The notes: generated by a model not told the origin, from the sequence alone. Counted from the first letter of the stretch, positions 19,807 to 28,460 are shown. The stretch: DNA of 35,823 bases from Candidatus Omnitrophota bacterium (GCA_028718245.1 JAQUME010000007.1:1-35823); one strand, 5' to 3'. Numbers and translations are program-made.

Positions 19807-21145
19807 CGCACTGGTTAACGCGTTTAAGATCCCGGACCTGAAAAGGCGGTTGATCATCACCGGGGCGCTTATCGCGGTTTACCGCGTAGGCTGTTATATC
19901 CCCACCCCCGGCATAGACGGGGCGGCACTTGCCGAGTTTTTTAACCGTATCGCCAAGACTCAAGGTGGCGCGCTCTTTGGCATAATCAATATGTTCTCCG
20001 GTGGCGCAATGGAGCGGCTGACCATATTTGCCCTGGGGATAATGCCGTATATCTCCTCATCCATCATCATGCAGCTCCTGACCGCGGTAGTCCCGGCTCT
20101 GGAGAAGATGGCTAAGGAGGGCAAGGCCGGATACGAGAAGATAAACCAGTTCACCCGCTACGGGACAGTCCTCTTGTCGTTGATCCAGTCCTATTTTATC
20201 GCGCTCTGGCTTGAGAATCCCGCGCGTTTCGAAGGCCTGCAGATCGTCATGAATCCCGGGTGGGGTTTTCGGATCCTGACGGTGCTTACCCTTACTACCG
20301 GCACGATCTTTATTATGTGGCTGGGAGAGCAGATCCAGGAGCGGGGCATCGGTAACGGGATATCGCTGGTAATTACCGCCGGTATCATTTCCAGGATCCC
20401 CACGGCATTCAATCAGCTTTTTGTTTTGATCTCACCTTTAGATGCCAGCCGCAGGCAGATCCAGCCGATCACTTTGCTGGTCATGGCGGTATTGCTTGCG
20501 GGGGTGGTCTTCGCAGTTATTATGATCACCCAGGGCATAAGAAAGATACCGGTGCAATATGCCCGGCGCATCGTGGGCCGCAAAATATACGGCGGGCAGA
20601 GCACTTATATACCGCTTAAGGTAGATACATCCGGGGTCATCGCCATCATCTTCGCGCAGTCGATCATTCTTTTTCCGGCGACCCTGGCATCTTTTATCCC
20701 GAACCCGGGATTTCAGCGCCTGGCCCAGGGATTGATCCGCGGCCATTTGCTTTACACGGCTATTTACGCTCTTTTGATAATTTTCTTTTGTTATTTTTAT
20801 ACGGCAATAGTTTTTAACCCCAATGACCTCTCCGAGAATATGAAGAAGTATGGAGGTTTTATCCCGGGGATAAGGCCGGGCAGGCCCACCGCGGAGTTCC
20901 TTGATTTCGTTATGACCAGGATCACCCTGGCGGGAGCAAGTTTTATCGCGGTGATCGCGATCCTGCCGGATTTTATCATGGCCTGGCTTAAGGTGCCGTA
21001 CCTGGTGGCATCCTTTTTCGGAGGCACGGGTATCCTGATCATCGTAGGCGTTATGCTGGACACCTTAAAGCAGGTTGAGTCGCATCTTTTGACCCACCAT
21101 TACGAAGGGTTCATCAAGAGCGGCCACATCAGGGGGAGAAGATAA
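19799..21145 (+). CDS. secY: Sec translocon channel subunit SecY
   Basis: SecY forms the protein-conducting channel in the cytoplasmic membrane. The protein is 448 aa with the hydrophobic pattern expected for ten transmembrane helices. Conserved segments include YIPTPGIDG after the first helix, LGIMPYISSSIIMQL in helix 2, GIGNGISLVI, and the cytosolic loops with RRIVGR and GGFIPGIRPGRPTAEFL. The ATG overlaps the rplO end by 8 bases, and the stop overlaps adk (TAATG). The plug and pore-ring region looks intact. Confidence 0.97.
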   Translation: MFSALVNAFKIPDLKRRLIITGALIAVYRVGCYIPTPGIDGAALAEFFNRIAKTQGGALFGIINMFSGGAMERLTIFALGIMPYISSSIIMQLLTAVVPALEKMAKEGKAGYEKINQFTRYGTVLLSLIQSYFIALWLENPARFEGLQIVMNPGWGFRILTVLTLTTGTIFIMWLGEQIQERGIGNGISLVITAGIISRIPTAFNQLFVLISPLDASRRQIQPITLLVMAVLLAGVVFAVIMITQGIRKIPVQYARRIVGRKIYGGQSTYIPLKVDTSGVIAIIFAQSIILFPATLASFIPNPGFQRLAQGLIRGHLLYTAIYALLIIFFCYFYTAIVFNPNDLSENMKKYGGFIPGIRPGRPTAEFLDFVMTRITLAGASFIAVIAILPDFIMAWLKVPYLVASFFGGTGILIIVGVMLDTLKQVESHLLTHHYEGFIKSGHIRGRR

Positions 21146-21786
21146 TGTACCTGGTACTTTTAGGCCCTCCTGGAGCAGGTAAAGGCACTCAGGCAAAGAG
21201 GCTTGCCGAAAAACTGGCCCTGCCGCATATTTCTACGGGAGATATCTTAAGGCAAAATGTTAAAGACGGCACGGAACTGGGTAAACAGGCCAAAGGCATT
21301 ATGGAAAAAGGCCTGCTTGTCCCGGATGAACTGGTCGCTTCAATGCTTGACCGGCGTTTTAATGAGCCGGACATAAAAAAAGGTTTCATATTAGACGGGT
21401 ATCCCAGGAACCTGGCTCAGGCCAGGACCCTGGATGAAGTTTTAAAGCGTAAAAATATCGGCGTAGACCTGGTGGTTTATCTTGATACAAGCGATCCTGT
21501 GGTCGTCAAACGCCTTACCGGCCGCCTGGTCTGCTCCAAGTGCGGGGCTAATTTTCATACGGTTAATATGCCCCCGAAGGCAAAAGGGGTATGCGATAAT
21601 TGCCAGGGGGCCTTGTATCAGCGTTCCGATGATAATGAAGGTACGGTGCTTAAGCGCCTCCAGGTTTATAAGAATGAAGTTGCTTCTTTGATAGATTATT
21701 ACAAGCAAGCCGGCAAACTGCGCACCTTGAACGCCGATCTGGATGCGCAGGTAGTTTTGGAGCAGATCATCGCGTTAACAGTTTAG
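21145..21786 (+). CDS. adk: Adenylate kinase, long zinc-LID form
   Basis: Adenylate kinase interconverts AMP, ADP and ATP. The 213-aa protein has the P-loop GPPGAGKGT (residues 7-15), the AMP-binding segment STGDILR, FILDGYPR, and a long LID domain. The LID domain carries a four-cysteine zinc site (C130, C133, C150, C153). Its place between secY and map is the common arrangement in the spc operon. The start overlaps the secY stop by one base. Confidence 0.97.
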   Translation: MYLVLLGPPGAGKGTQAKRLAEKLALPHISTGDILRQNVKDGTELGKQAKGIMEKGLLVPDELVASMLDRRFNEPDIKKGFILDGYPRNLAQARTLDEVLKRKNIGVDLVVYLDTSDPVVVKRLTGRLVCSKCGANFHTVNMPPKAKGVCDNCQGALYQRSDDNEGTVLKRLQVYKNEVASLIDYYKQAGKLRTLNADLDAQVVLEQIIALTV

Positions 21787-21793
21787 GGTTCAA

Positions 21794-22537
21794 ATGATCC
21801 CTTTAAAGTCGCAAAACGAACTGCAGATGCTGAGGCGCTCCGGGAGGATACTTAGCCTGGTTATGCGCAAGGTCGCCCGGATCGTAAAGCCGGGGATAAC
21901 CACTGCCGATATTGACAGCTTGAGCGAAGAGTTGATCCTTAAGCAAAAGGCAAGGCCGGCTTTTAAAGGGTATAAAGGTTTCCCGGCAACTGCCTGCGTT
22001 TCGGTAAATGAAGAGATCGTTCACGGTATTCCCGGGCCGAGGGTCCTTTTAGAGGGAGATATCGTCAGTATTGACCTGGGGGTAAATTACCAGGGTTATT
22101 TCTCAGACGCCGCTTTTACCTTAGCCGTAGGCAGGATAGAGGGAACAAAGCAGAAGTTGATCGCAGCGGCTAAACAGGCCCTTGACATAGGGATAAGCCG
22201 GGCAAGGCCGGGGAATAATTTGGGAGATATCTCCTGCGGTATCCAGGACTTTGTGGAAGGCCGCGGTTTCTCGGTGGTCAGGCAATTTGTCGGTCATGGC
22301 ATAGGGAGGGATTTGCATGAAGAGCCCGAGGTGCCGAATTTCGGACACGCCCATTCAGGAGCGCTGTTAAAAAGCGGGATGGTCCTGGCGATAGAGCCGA
22401 TGATCAACCTGGGCACCTGGGAGTGCCGGATCACCGGCAACGGCTGGACAGCGGTGACCTGCGACGGCGCCAGCTCCGCTCATTTTGAGCATACTGTAGC
22501 CATCACGGATAAAGGCCCGGAGGTACTGACTAGGTAA
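21794..22537 (+). CDS. map: Methionine aminopeptidase type I
   Basis: This enzyme removes the initiator methionine from new proteins using two metal ions. The 247-aa sequence has the full metal set D94, D105, H168, E201 and E232, plus the substrate-contacting H78 ([10 protein letters not shown]). It lacks the N-terminal zinc-finger extension of the eukaryotic or type Ic enzymes. It lies 7 bp after adk and 2 bp before infA, as in many Gram-positive and PVC-like clusters. Confidence 0.97.
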   Translation: MIPLKSQNELQMLRRSGRILSLVMRKVARIVKPGITTADIDSLSEELILKQKARPAFKGYKGFPATACVSVNEEIVHGIPGPRVLLEGDIVSIDLGVNYQGYFSDAAFTLAVGRIEGTKQKLIAAAKQALDIGISRARPGNNLGDISCGIQDFVEGRGFSVVRQFVGHGIGRDLHEEPEVPNFGHAHSGALLKSGMVLAIEPMINLGTWECRITGNGWTAVTCDGASSAHFEHTVAITDKGPEVLTR

Positions 22538-22539
22538 AT

Positions 22540-22758
22540 ATGCCTAAAGAAGATTTAATTGAAACTGAAGGAAAGATAATCGAGGCGCTGCCCAACGCCA
22601 TGTTTAAGGTAGAGTTGGAGAATGGCCACGTGGTTTTGGCGCATGTTTCAGGCAAGATGCGGATGAATTTTATCAGGATACTTCCGGGTGACAAGGTAAA
22701 ACTAGAGCTTTCTCCCTACGATCTGACTCGGGGGAGAATTACATTCAGGGTGAAATAA
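22540..22758 (+). CDS. infA: Translation initiation factor IF-1
   Basis: IF-1 occupies the 30S A site during initiation. The 72-aa protein is the standard size and OB fold: [40 protein letters not shown], then [19 protein letters not shown]. It is placed between map and rpmJ as usual. Its stop overlaps the rpmJ start (TAATG). Confidence 0.98.
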   Translation: MPKEDLIETEGKIIEALPNAMFKVELENGHVVLAHVSGKMRMNFIRILPGDKVKLELSPYDLTRGRITFRVK

Positions 22759-22871
22759 TGAAAGTCAAAGCGTCGATCCGTAAGATCTGCGACAAATGCA
22801 AGATAATAAGAAGAAGGGGAATAGTGCGGGTGATCTGCGCTACCTCTAAACACAAACAGAGGCAGGGTTAA
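22758..22871 (+). CDS. rpmJ: 50S ribosomal protein L36 (bL36), zinc form
   Basis: L36 is the smallest 50S protein. I read the 37-codon frame directly: [20 protein letters not shown] and then [17 protein letters not shown]. The zinc ligands C11, C14, C27 and H32 are all present, so this is the C+ form. The ATG shares one base with the infA stop. A 25-bp spacer with AGGAGA follows before rpsM. Confidence 0.97.
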   Translation: MKVKASIRKICDKCKIIRRRGIVRVICATSKHKQRQG

Positions 22872-22896
22872 GCGGTATACCATATAGGAGACAAGG

Positions 22897-23304
22897 ATGC
22901 CAAGGATTATCGGTGTAGATATACCCAAAGAAAAAAGGATCGAGATCGCCCTCACTTATTTGTACGGGATAGGCAGGGTCCTTTCCAATGTCGTGCTTAA
23001 AGAGGCGGGTATTAATCCGGATAAGCGGGCAAAGGACCTGACCGATGAGGAGGTCGCCCGGATCACCAATATCCTGCAAAAAGGGAATATGAAGGTGGAA
23101 GGGGACCTGCGCCGTGATATATCACAGAATATCAAACGGCTTATGGATATCGGTTCCTGGAGAGGGATGCGCCATAAAAAAGGCCTTCCCGTAAGAGGGC
23201 AGCGCACGCGCACCAACGCCCGCACCAGAAAAGGGAAGAAGAGACAGAATCTGGCGGTTGTCAGGAAAGTCGAACCGGCAAAGTCCGCGAAACCCGCTAA
23301 ATAG
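22897..23304 (+). CDS. rpsM: 30S ribosomal protein S13 (uS13)
   Basis: S13 is a 30S head protein that bridges to L5 and touches P-site tRNA. The protein is 135 aa, with [26 protein letters not shown] at the start and the conserved [28 protein letters not shown] block. About 15 extra residues follow ([10 protein letters not shown] at the end), giving a longer Lys/Ala/Pro tail than in most bacteria. The start is supported by AGGAGACAAGG just upstream. Confidence 0.97.
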   Translation: MPRIIGVDIPKEKRIEIALTYLYGIGRVLSNVVLKEAGINPDKRAKDLTDEEVARITNILQKGNMKVEGDLRRDISQNIKRLMDIGSWRGMRHKKGLPVRGQRTRTNARTRKGKKRQNLAVVRKVEPAKSAKPAK

Positions 23305-23306
23305 AG

Positions 23307-23338
23307 GGCAGGTAGTAGATAGCAGTTAGTAGGCAGGT
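23307..23338. repeat. Short purine-rich repeat in the rpsM-rpsK spacer
   Basis: The 63-bp spacer contains GGCAGGT twice (23307-23313 and 23332-23338), separated by AGTAG/ATAG-type units. No terminator or promoter is convincing. GAGGA at 23356-23360 is the likely rpsK ribosome-binding site. The repeat may be simple low-complexity drift. Confidence 0.35.
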
Positions 23339-23367
23339 TCTCTAAAAAGAAAGTTGAGGAAAAATTA

Positions 23368-23757
23368 ATGGCAACAAAAGAAAAGGCAAAGAAGAAAAAG
23401 ATCGCCAAAGGCGTAACCAGCGGGATCGCCCATATACAGGCAAGCTTTAATAATACGATCATTACCATAGCCGATAAGCAGGGCAATGTATTGGCCTGGA
23501 GCGCCCCCGGGATCGTCGGTTACTCCGGCTCCAAGAAATCTACGCCTTTTGCCGCACAGATAGCTGCGACCGACGCGGCCAGGAAGGCCAAAGAGGTCGG
23601 TTTGAAGGAGATCGAGGTGCACGTTAAGGGCCCGGGTTTTGGCAGGGAGTCGGCGATCCGCGCTCTTCAGGCAGCCGGATTGGTCGTGACCTTGATCAAG
23701 GATGTGACTCCTATTCCTCATAATGGTTGCCGTCCCAAGAAGAAAAGGAGAGTTTAA
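23368..23757 (+). CDS. rpsK: 30S ribosomal protein S11 (uS11)
   Basis: S11 forms the 30S platform next to the Shine-Dalgarno helix. The protein is 129 aa. It has the conserved segments [49 protein letters not shown], and the nearly invariant end [18 protein letters not shown]. It is the second gene of the alpha-operon block, with rpsD starting 3 bp downstream. Confidence 0.98.
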   Translation: MATKEKAKKKKIAKGVTSGIAHIQASFNNTIITIADKQGNVLAWSAPGIVGYSGSKKSTPFAAQIAATDAARKAKEVGLKEIEVHVKGPGFGRESAIRALQAAGLVVTLIKDVTPIPHNGCRPKKKRRV

Positions 23758-23760
23758 TTT

Positions 23761-24390
23761 ATGGGCCGCTATATTGACGCAGTTTGCAGATTATGCCGCA
23801 GGCAGGGTGAAAAATTATTCCTGAAGGGGACCAAGTGCCAGACTGAAAAATGCCCGATCGCTAAAAGGGCTTATCCCCCGGGCCAGCACGGCCAGGGCAG
23901 GAGGCAGAAGCTTTCCAACTACGGCCTGCAGCTTAAAGAAAAACAGAAGGTCAAAAGGATCTACGGGGTTTTTGAAAAGCAATTCCGCAAATATTTCAAG
24001 ATCGCTTCAAAGACCAAAGGGGTAACCGGCAAGGTGCTTTTGCAGCTATTGGAGCGCAGGCTGGACAATGTGGTTTTCCGCATGGGCCTGGGTATTTCGC
24101 GCTCGCAGGCGCGCCAGATCGTCAGGCATAACATGGTCGCGGTCAATTCCCGCAGGGTGAATATCCCGTCATACCTGGTGGCCAAGGATGATGTGGTTGA
24201 AATTAAAACCAAGGATAAGGCCAAGATCAAGATCAAGGATAACCTGGAGCTTTCTAAAGACAGGACTGTTCCTTCCTGGCTTGAGTTTGCTCCCGGTGAA
24301 ATGAAGGGTAAGGTCTTAAGGCTTCCGGAGAAGAACGATATCCAGCAGCCGATTTCCGAACAGTTGATCGTCGAGTTGTACTCTAAATAA
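23761..24390 (+). CDS. rpsD: 30S ribosomal protein S4 (uS4), zinc form
   Basis: S4 nucleates 30S assembly and regulates the alpha operon in some bacteria. The protein is 209 aa. It has an N-terminal zinc knuckle (C9, C12, C26, C31), YPPGQHGQGRR, a central RLDNVVFRMGLGISRSQARQIVRHNMVAVN S4 RNA-binding domain, and the end IVELYSK. All four cysteines are retained. rpoA follows after a 42-bp AT-rich spacer. Confidence 0.97.
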   Translation: MGRYIDAVCRLCRRQGEKLFLKGTKCQTEKCPIAKRAYPPGQHGQGRRQKLSNYGLQLKEKQKVKRIYGVFEKQFRKYFKIASKTKGVTGKVLLQLLERRLDNVVFRMGLGISRSQARQIVRHNMVAVNSRRVNIPSYLVAKDDVVEIKTKDKAKIKIKDNLELSKDRTVPSWLEFAPGEMKGKVLRLPEKNDIQQPISEQLIVELYSK

Positions 24391-24432
24391 TTTTAGCCGG
24401 TATTTTATCAAATACAATCAGCGGGGGGAGAG

Positions 24433-25425
24433 ATGGGCATAAAATGGAGAGATTTTCAGTTTCCCAAGAAACTTGAATGTGATGAATCGGTATATACGGA
24501 TACATACGGGAAGTTCCAGGCCGCTCCTTTTGAAAGAGGCTATGGGGTAACCCTGGGCAACTCTTTAAGAAGGGTATTGCTTTCTTCTATTGAGGGAAGC
24601 GCGATCACCTCGGTCAAGATCGCCGGCGCCGCGCATGAATTTTCCACCATCCCCGGGGTCCTGGAGGATGTCCCGGAGATAATCTTGAATATCAAAAGCC
24701 TGGTTTTGAATTCCCATTCCAAGATCCCCAAGACCATTTATTTGAAGGCGGATAAGAAGGGCGAGGTCAGGGCCAAGGATATCGAGGCGGATGAGACGAT
24801 AGAGATAATCAATCCCGAGCTGCATATCGCCACCCTTACCAAGGATACCAAACTGAATATCGAGATGGAGGTTTGCCGCGGCAGAGGTTATGTTGCCGCT
24901 GAGCTGAATAAAAAAGAGGAGAAGGTTGCCGGGCTTATCTCGGTGGACTCCATCTTTACCCCCATAAAGAAGGTCAACTACTTCGTGGAGAATACCCGCG
25001 TCGGCCAGCGCACGGATTACGATAAGCTGATCCTGGAGATCTGGACCAACGGGAGCATTAACCCGAAGGATGCTTTGCTTTATGCCTCCAATATTTTACA
25101 GAGGCATCTGGATATCTTCGTGAATTTCGGCCAGTTACCGGAAGATATCATTGAAGAGGAGCCGGAGATGACCAAGGAGGAGGCAGCCCTTTATGAAAAG
25201 CTGAGGCTGCCGATCTCGGAGCTTGAGTTATCTGTCCGAAGCTCCAACTGTTTAAGGGAGGCAGGGATCAAGATCATTGCCGACCTGGTCAAGAAAACCG
25301 AAGATGAGATGCTTGCTTTTAAGAATTTCGGCAAGAAGTCCCTTACCGAGATCAAAGAGCTGCTTATGGGAATGGGGCTTACCTTGGGAATGCAGATCGA
25401 TCCCAAAAAGATTAAGAAGGGCTAA
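24433..25425 (+). CDS. rpoA: RNA polymerase alpha subunit
   Basis: The alpha subunit dimerises to start polymerase assembly and binds UP elements through its C-terminal domain. The 330-aa protein has the N-terminal domain (GYGVTLGNSLRRVLLSSIEGSA, PGVLEDVPEIILNIK) and a complete C-terminal domain with LELSVRSSNCLREAGI, which includes the DNA-contacting arginine, and NFGKKSLTEIKELL. A G-rich ribosome-binding site (GGGGGGAG) precedes the ATG. The spacer also contains TACAAT at 24413-24418, but no convincing -35 element was seen. Confidence 0.98.
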   Translation: MGIKWRDFQFPKKLECDESVYTDTYGKFQAAPFERGYGVTLGNSLRRVLLSSIEGSAITSVKIAGAAHEFSTIPGVLEDVPEIILNIKSLVLNSHSKIPKTIYLKADKKGEVRAKDIEADETIEIINPELHIATLTKDTKLNIEMEVCRGRGYVAAELNKKEEKVAGLISVDSIFTPIKKVNYFVENTRVGQRTDYDKLILEIWTNGSINPKDALLYASNILQRHLDIFVNFGQLPEDIIEEEPEMTKEEAALYEKLRLPISELELSVRSSNCLREAGIKIIADLVKKTEDEMLAFKNFGKKSLTEIKELLMGMGLTLGMQIDPKKIKKG

Positions 25426-25431
25426 AATAAT

Positions 25432-26004
25432 ATGAGACATGCGAAGAAGAGGCTGCAATTAAACCGTTTCACCAGCTGGCATGATGCTACAATTAACAGC
25501 CTGGCCAGGGCCATTATCCTTAACCAGAGCATTAAAACTACTTTGCACAGGGCCAAGGCATCCCGCCAGACGGTTGAACAACTTATTACCCTGGCAAAAA
25601 CGAATACCCTTTTTGCCCGCCGTCAGGCGCAAAAGCTCCTCGGTGAGCATAAGCTGGTAAACCTGCTTTTTAATGAGTTGGGCCCGCGTTTCTCAAAAAG
25701 GCAAAGCGGATTTACCAGGATCATCGGCATGGGGAAAAGGCGCGGGGACAATGCCGAGATGGTAATATTTGAGCTTACCGAAATAAAGAAAAAAGAGGCT
25801 AAACCGGTTAAGCATGCTAAAGAAACTAAGGCCATTCCTGCGCAAAACACAGAGGGCCAGGCCGAAGAAAAAACTATTGAAGAACCAAATAAGGCTGAGC
25901 CCAAGCCCGTAACTAAAGAGCATCCGGCTAAAGGCAAAAAACCACAAACCAAGTTTATCAGCGGTATAAGGAGCATTTTCAAGAAGAAAAGCGATTCTTT
26001 GTAA
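25432..26004 (+). CDS. rplQ: 50S ribosomal protein L17 (bL17) with long C-terminal extension
   Basis: L17 is a 50S protein near the tunnel exit. Residues 1 to about 117 are a normal L17 core (MRHAKKRLQLNR, then TLHRAKASRQTVEQLITLAK, and GFTRIIGMGKRRGDNAEMVIFEL). Some 73 further residues follow, rich in Lys, Glu, Pro and Ala, and ending in a basic segment (GIRSIFKKKSDSL). The total is 190 aa, where about 120-130 is typical. It closes the ribosomal block. The next gene starts 16 bp later with no terminator-like hairpin. Confidence 0.95.
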   Translation: MRHAKKRLQLNRFTSWHDATINSLARAIILNQSIKTTLHRAKASRQTVEQLITLAKTNTLFARRQAQKLLGEHKLVNLLFNELGPRFSKRQSGFTRIIGMGKRRGDNAEMVIFELTEIKKKEAKPVKHAKETKAIPAQNTEGQAEEKTIEEPNKAEPKPVTKEHPAKGKKPQTKFISGIRSIFKKKSDSL

Positions 26005-26020
26005 ATAAAGAAGATCCTTC

Positions 26021-27196
26021 ATGAAAATAGATACAAGGCTTGCCGAGCGTCTAAAAAAGATACATCCTTCTTCAACCTTGGCGATAACCTCCAAAGCCAG
26101 GAAATTGAGATCTGAAGGAAAGGATATTGTCAGTTTTGCCGCCGGAGAACCGGATTTTGACACCCCGGATTTTGTAAAAGACGCAGGCATCGCGGCCATC
26201 AAGGCCGGATTTACCAAGTACACCCCCACCACAGGCATACCTGAATTAAAAAAGCTTATCTGCCAGAAATTCAAAAAGGATAACTCCCTGGAATACGCGC
26301 CTGATCAGATTATTGTCTCAAACGGCGCCAAGCACTCTATTTACAACGCCCTTATGGTGCTCTTGAACCAACATGATGAGGTGCTTATTCCGGTGCCTTA
26401 CTGGGTAAGTTACCCTGAAATGGTCCGCCTCTGCCAGGGGAGCCCGCGTTTTATCAAAACCAAGGCCGCGGATAATTTTAAGATAACCCTCAAAGATCTG
26501 CGTAAACATATCAGCCCCAAAACCAAAGTATTGATCCTCAACAGCCCGTCTAACCCGGCCGGGGCTGTCTATGACCGTTCTGAACTGCAGGAGATAGCCG
26601 ATCTCTGCGTGGAAAAGAATATTTTCGTGGTCAGCGATGAAATTTATGAAAAAATAATTTTTGACGGCCGCAAACATGAATCCATAGCCGGCTTCAACAA
26701 AAATATCTACGATCTGGCCATCACGGTCAACGGCTTATCCAAAAGTTATTCCATGACCGGCTGGCGTATCGGTTACCTGGGAGCGCCGCATGATGTAGCC
26801 GCGGCTATCTCAAACCTTCAGGACCACTCAACCTCAAACCCTAACTCTATCGCCCAGAAGGCCGCGGTGGCCGCCTTAAGCGCTCCCGAAGATTTTACGG
26901 CCGGTCTTTGCCTTGAGTTTCAAAAGAGAAGGGATTATCTGGCTGAAAGATTAAAAAATATCTCCAAGCTAAGCTTCAGGCTCCCGCAGGGAGCGTTTTA
27001 TATATTTTGTGATATATCCAGGACAGGGCTTGATTCCGCAAGTTTTTCCGGCCGGCTTTTGGAGGAGGAATATGTAAGTGTTATTCCGGGATCTGCTTTT
27101 GGCATGGATGATTTTATAAGGATAAGCTTCGCCACAAGCATGGAAGAATTAAAAAAAGGTATGGACAGGATAGAAAGGTGGGTATCTTCCCTGTGA
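26021..27196 (+). CDS. aspC: Class I aminotransferase, probable aspartate aminotransferase
   Basis: This PLP enzyme most likely exchanges amino groups between aspartate/oxaloacetate and glutamate/2-oxoglutarate. The 391-aa protein has the fold-type I signature residues: K241 for the PLP Schiff base (NGLSKSYSMTGWRIGY), N178 in SPSNPAG, D206 and Y209 in SDEIYE, and R249. The opening (SFAAGEPDFDTP, then YTPTTGIPELK) places it with the subgroup Ib aspartate/prephenate aminotransferases. Related enzymes may also act on prephenate or aromatic substrates, so substrate range is not certain. It lies directly after rplQ and overlaps the next gene by GTGA. The neighbouring malate dehydrogenase would supply oxaloacetate. 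Confidence 0.85.
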   Translation: MKIDTRLAERLKKIHPSSTLAITSKARKLRSEGKDIVSFAAGEPDFDTPDFVKDAGIAAIKAGFTKYTPTTGIPELKKLICQKFKKDNSLEYAPDQIIVSNGAKHSIYNALMVLLNQHDEVLIPVPYWVSYPEMVRLCQGSPRFIKTKAADNFKITLKDLRKHISPKTKVLILNSPSNPAGAVYDRSELQEIADLCVEKNIFVVSDEIYEKIIFDGRKHESIAGFNKNIYDLAITVNGLSKSYSMTGWRIGYLGAPHDVAAAISNLQDHSTSNPNSIAQKAAVAALSAPEDFTAGLCLEFQKRRDYLAERLKNISKLSFRLPQGAFYIFCDISRTGLDSASFSGRLLEEEYVSVIPGSAFGMDDFIRISFATSMEELKKGMDRIERWVSSL

Positions 27197-28449
27197 GCGG
27201 CCAGACCATTGCCGAAAAAATATTAAGCCGCCATTCGGGCAAAACCCTGGCTGCCGGTGATTTCGCGGTGTGCAAAGTGGATTTTGCTTTTGGCCAGGAC
27301 GGCACCTCATCCATTATTATCGACCGGATCAAGGAGATGGGGGTAAATAAACTGAAGACCGACTTTTGCATGGTCATTGACCACAGCGCCCCAAGCCCGA
27401 GTGAAGGGGTGTCGCGGGTGCATAAGAAGATGCGCGATTTTGCCCAAGCATTCGGCACGGAGATCTTTGATATCGGCTGCGGGATATGCCATCAGGTCAT
27501 CCCGGAGTCCGGAAAAGTCTTACCCGGAGACCTGGTGCTGGGAGCAGATTCTCACACCTGCACCTATGGTGCGATCGGCGCCTTCTCTACGGGGGTCGGC
27601 TCTACGGATCTAGCCATAACCCTGGCTACCGGTAAAAATTGGTTCAAGGTGCCGGCGACCATAAAGATAATCGTCAAAGGCAAGCCGGCCAAGGGGGTTT
27701 TTGCCAAGGATATTATCCTGCATATAATCGGCAGCCTGAAGGCAGACGGCGCTACCTATAAAGCAGTTGAATTTTACGGCCCGGTGATCGATAATATGGA
27801 TATGGACGGCCGTTTTACCGTATGCAATATGCTGGTTGAGATGGGCGCTAAATGCGGTTTCATGCCGGTAGATGAGAAAACCTTGGACTGGTTTAAGCCG
27901 AGGGTTAAAAAAGGAAAGCAGCTGAAGGGGATTACTGCCGACCCAGAGGCCATTTATGAAAATGTTTATGAATTTGATGTTTCCAAAGTCAAGCCCCAGG
28001 TTTCCATTCCGCACAGCGTGGATAATACGGCGGAGGCGGCATCTTTGGAGAAGGTAAAAATAAACCAGGCATTCCTGGGCACCTGCACCAACGGCCGGAT
28101 CAATGATTTCAAGATAGCGGCGAAAATCCTCAAAAATCGCAAGGTGCATCCGTTCGTAAGGATGATCATCGCCCCAAGCTCTAAAACCGTTTACCTGGAA
28201 GCGATAAAGCTGGGCCTGGTGGATATATTCATCAAGGCCGGAGCCGTGATCGTGGCCCCGGGCTGCGGCCCCTGCGTAGGCACGCATAACGGTGTCCCTT
28301 CAGACGGTGAAGTGGTCATCTCAACTGCCAACCGTAATTTCAAGGGCAGGATGGGGAACCCGGCGGCATTTATTTACCTGGCTTCCCCGGCGACAGTAGC
28401 GGCTTCTGCGGTTAAGGGCTATATAACCGACCCAAGGGGTTATTTATAA
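27193..28449 (+). CDS. leuC: Aconitase/isopropylmalate isomerase-family hydro-lyase, large subunit
   Basis: Members dehydrate and rehydrate citrate, homocitrate, isopropylmalate or dimethylmalate with a 4Fe-4S cluster. The protein has the cluster cysteines C298 (LGTCTNGR), C358 and C361 (APGCGPCVG), plus GADSHTCTYGAIGAFSTGVGSTD and the NRNFKGRMG phosphate/carboxylate loop. Its 418 aa match the short archaeal-type LeuC/HacA subfamily rather than single-chain AcnA or AcnB. I chose the GTG at 27193 because it gives the family-like start (M)SGQTIAEKI and overlaps the aspC stop (GTGA). A GTG at 27178 would add five residues. The partner small subunit lies downstream of pilT. Context (icd, mdh) makes aconitase a real alternative to leucine synthesis. 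Confidence 0.8.
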   Translation: MSGQTIAEKILSRHSGKTLAAGDFAVCKVDFAFGQDGTSSIIIDRIKEMGVNKLKTDFCMVIDHSAPSPSEGVSRVHKKMRDFAQAFGTEIFDIGCGICHQVIPESGKVLPGDLVLGADSHTCTYGAIGAFSTGVGSTDLAITLATGKNWFKVPATIKIIVKGKPAKGVFAKDIILHIIGSLKADGATYKAVEFYGPVIDNMDMDGRFTVCNMLVEMGAKCGFMPVDEKTLDWFKPRVKKGKQLKGITADPEAIYENVYEFDVSKVKPQVSIPHSVDNTAEAASLEKVKINQAFLGTCTNGRINDFKIAAKILKNRKVHPFVRMIIAPSSKTVYLEAIKLGLVDIFIKAGAVIVAPGCGPCVGTHNGVPSDGEVVISTANRNFKGRMGNPAAFIYLASPATVAASAVKGYITDPRGYL

Positions 28450-28450
28450 G

Positions 28451-28456
28451 GAGGTT
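28451..28456 (+). promoter_or_regulatory. Strong ribosome-binding site of pilT
   Basis: GAGGTT, within TAAGGAGGTTACC, lies directly after the leuC stop and ends four bases before the pilT ATG at 28461. It is one of the best Shine-Dalgarno sequences in the window. It suggests that pilT is initiated independently rather than by coupling to leuC. Confidence 0.6.
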
Positions 28457-28460
28457 ACCG

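Noticed and set aside
24413-24418. TACAAT as a -10 box for an internal rpoA promoter
   Set aside because: No acceptable -35 hexamer lies 16-18 bp upstream, and the 42-bp spacer is simply AT-rich, so a promoter cannot be supported.
27610-28287. Long open frame on the minus strand (about 225 codons) opposite the hydro-lyase large subunit
   Set aside because: It lies entirely inside a clearly coding + strand gene with conserved Fe-S motifs, has no recognisable protein features, and fits codon-bias shadowing. The same holds for the other minus-strand frames, for example 1193-1753 and 25693-26274.
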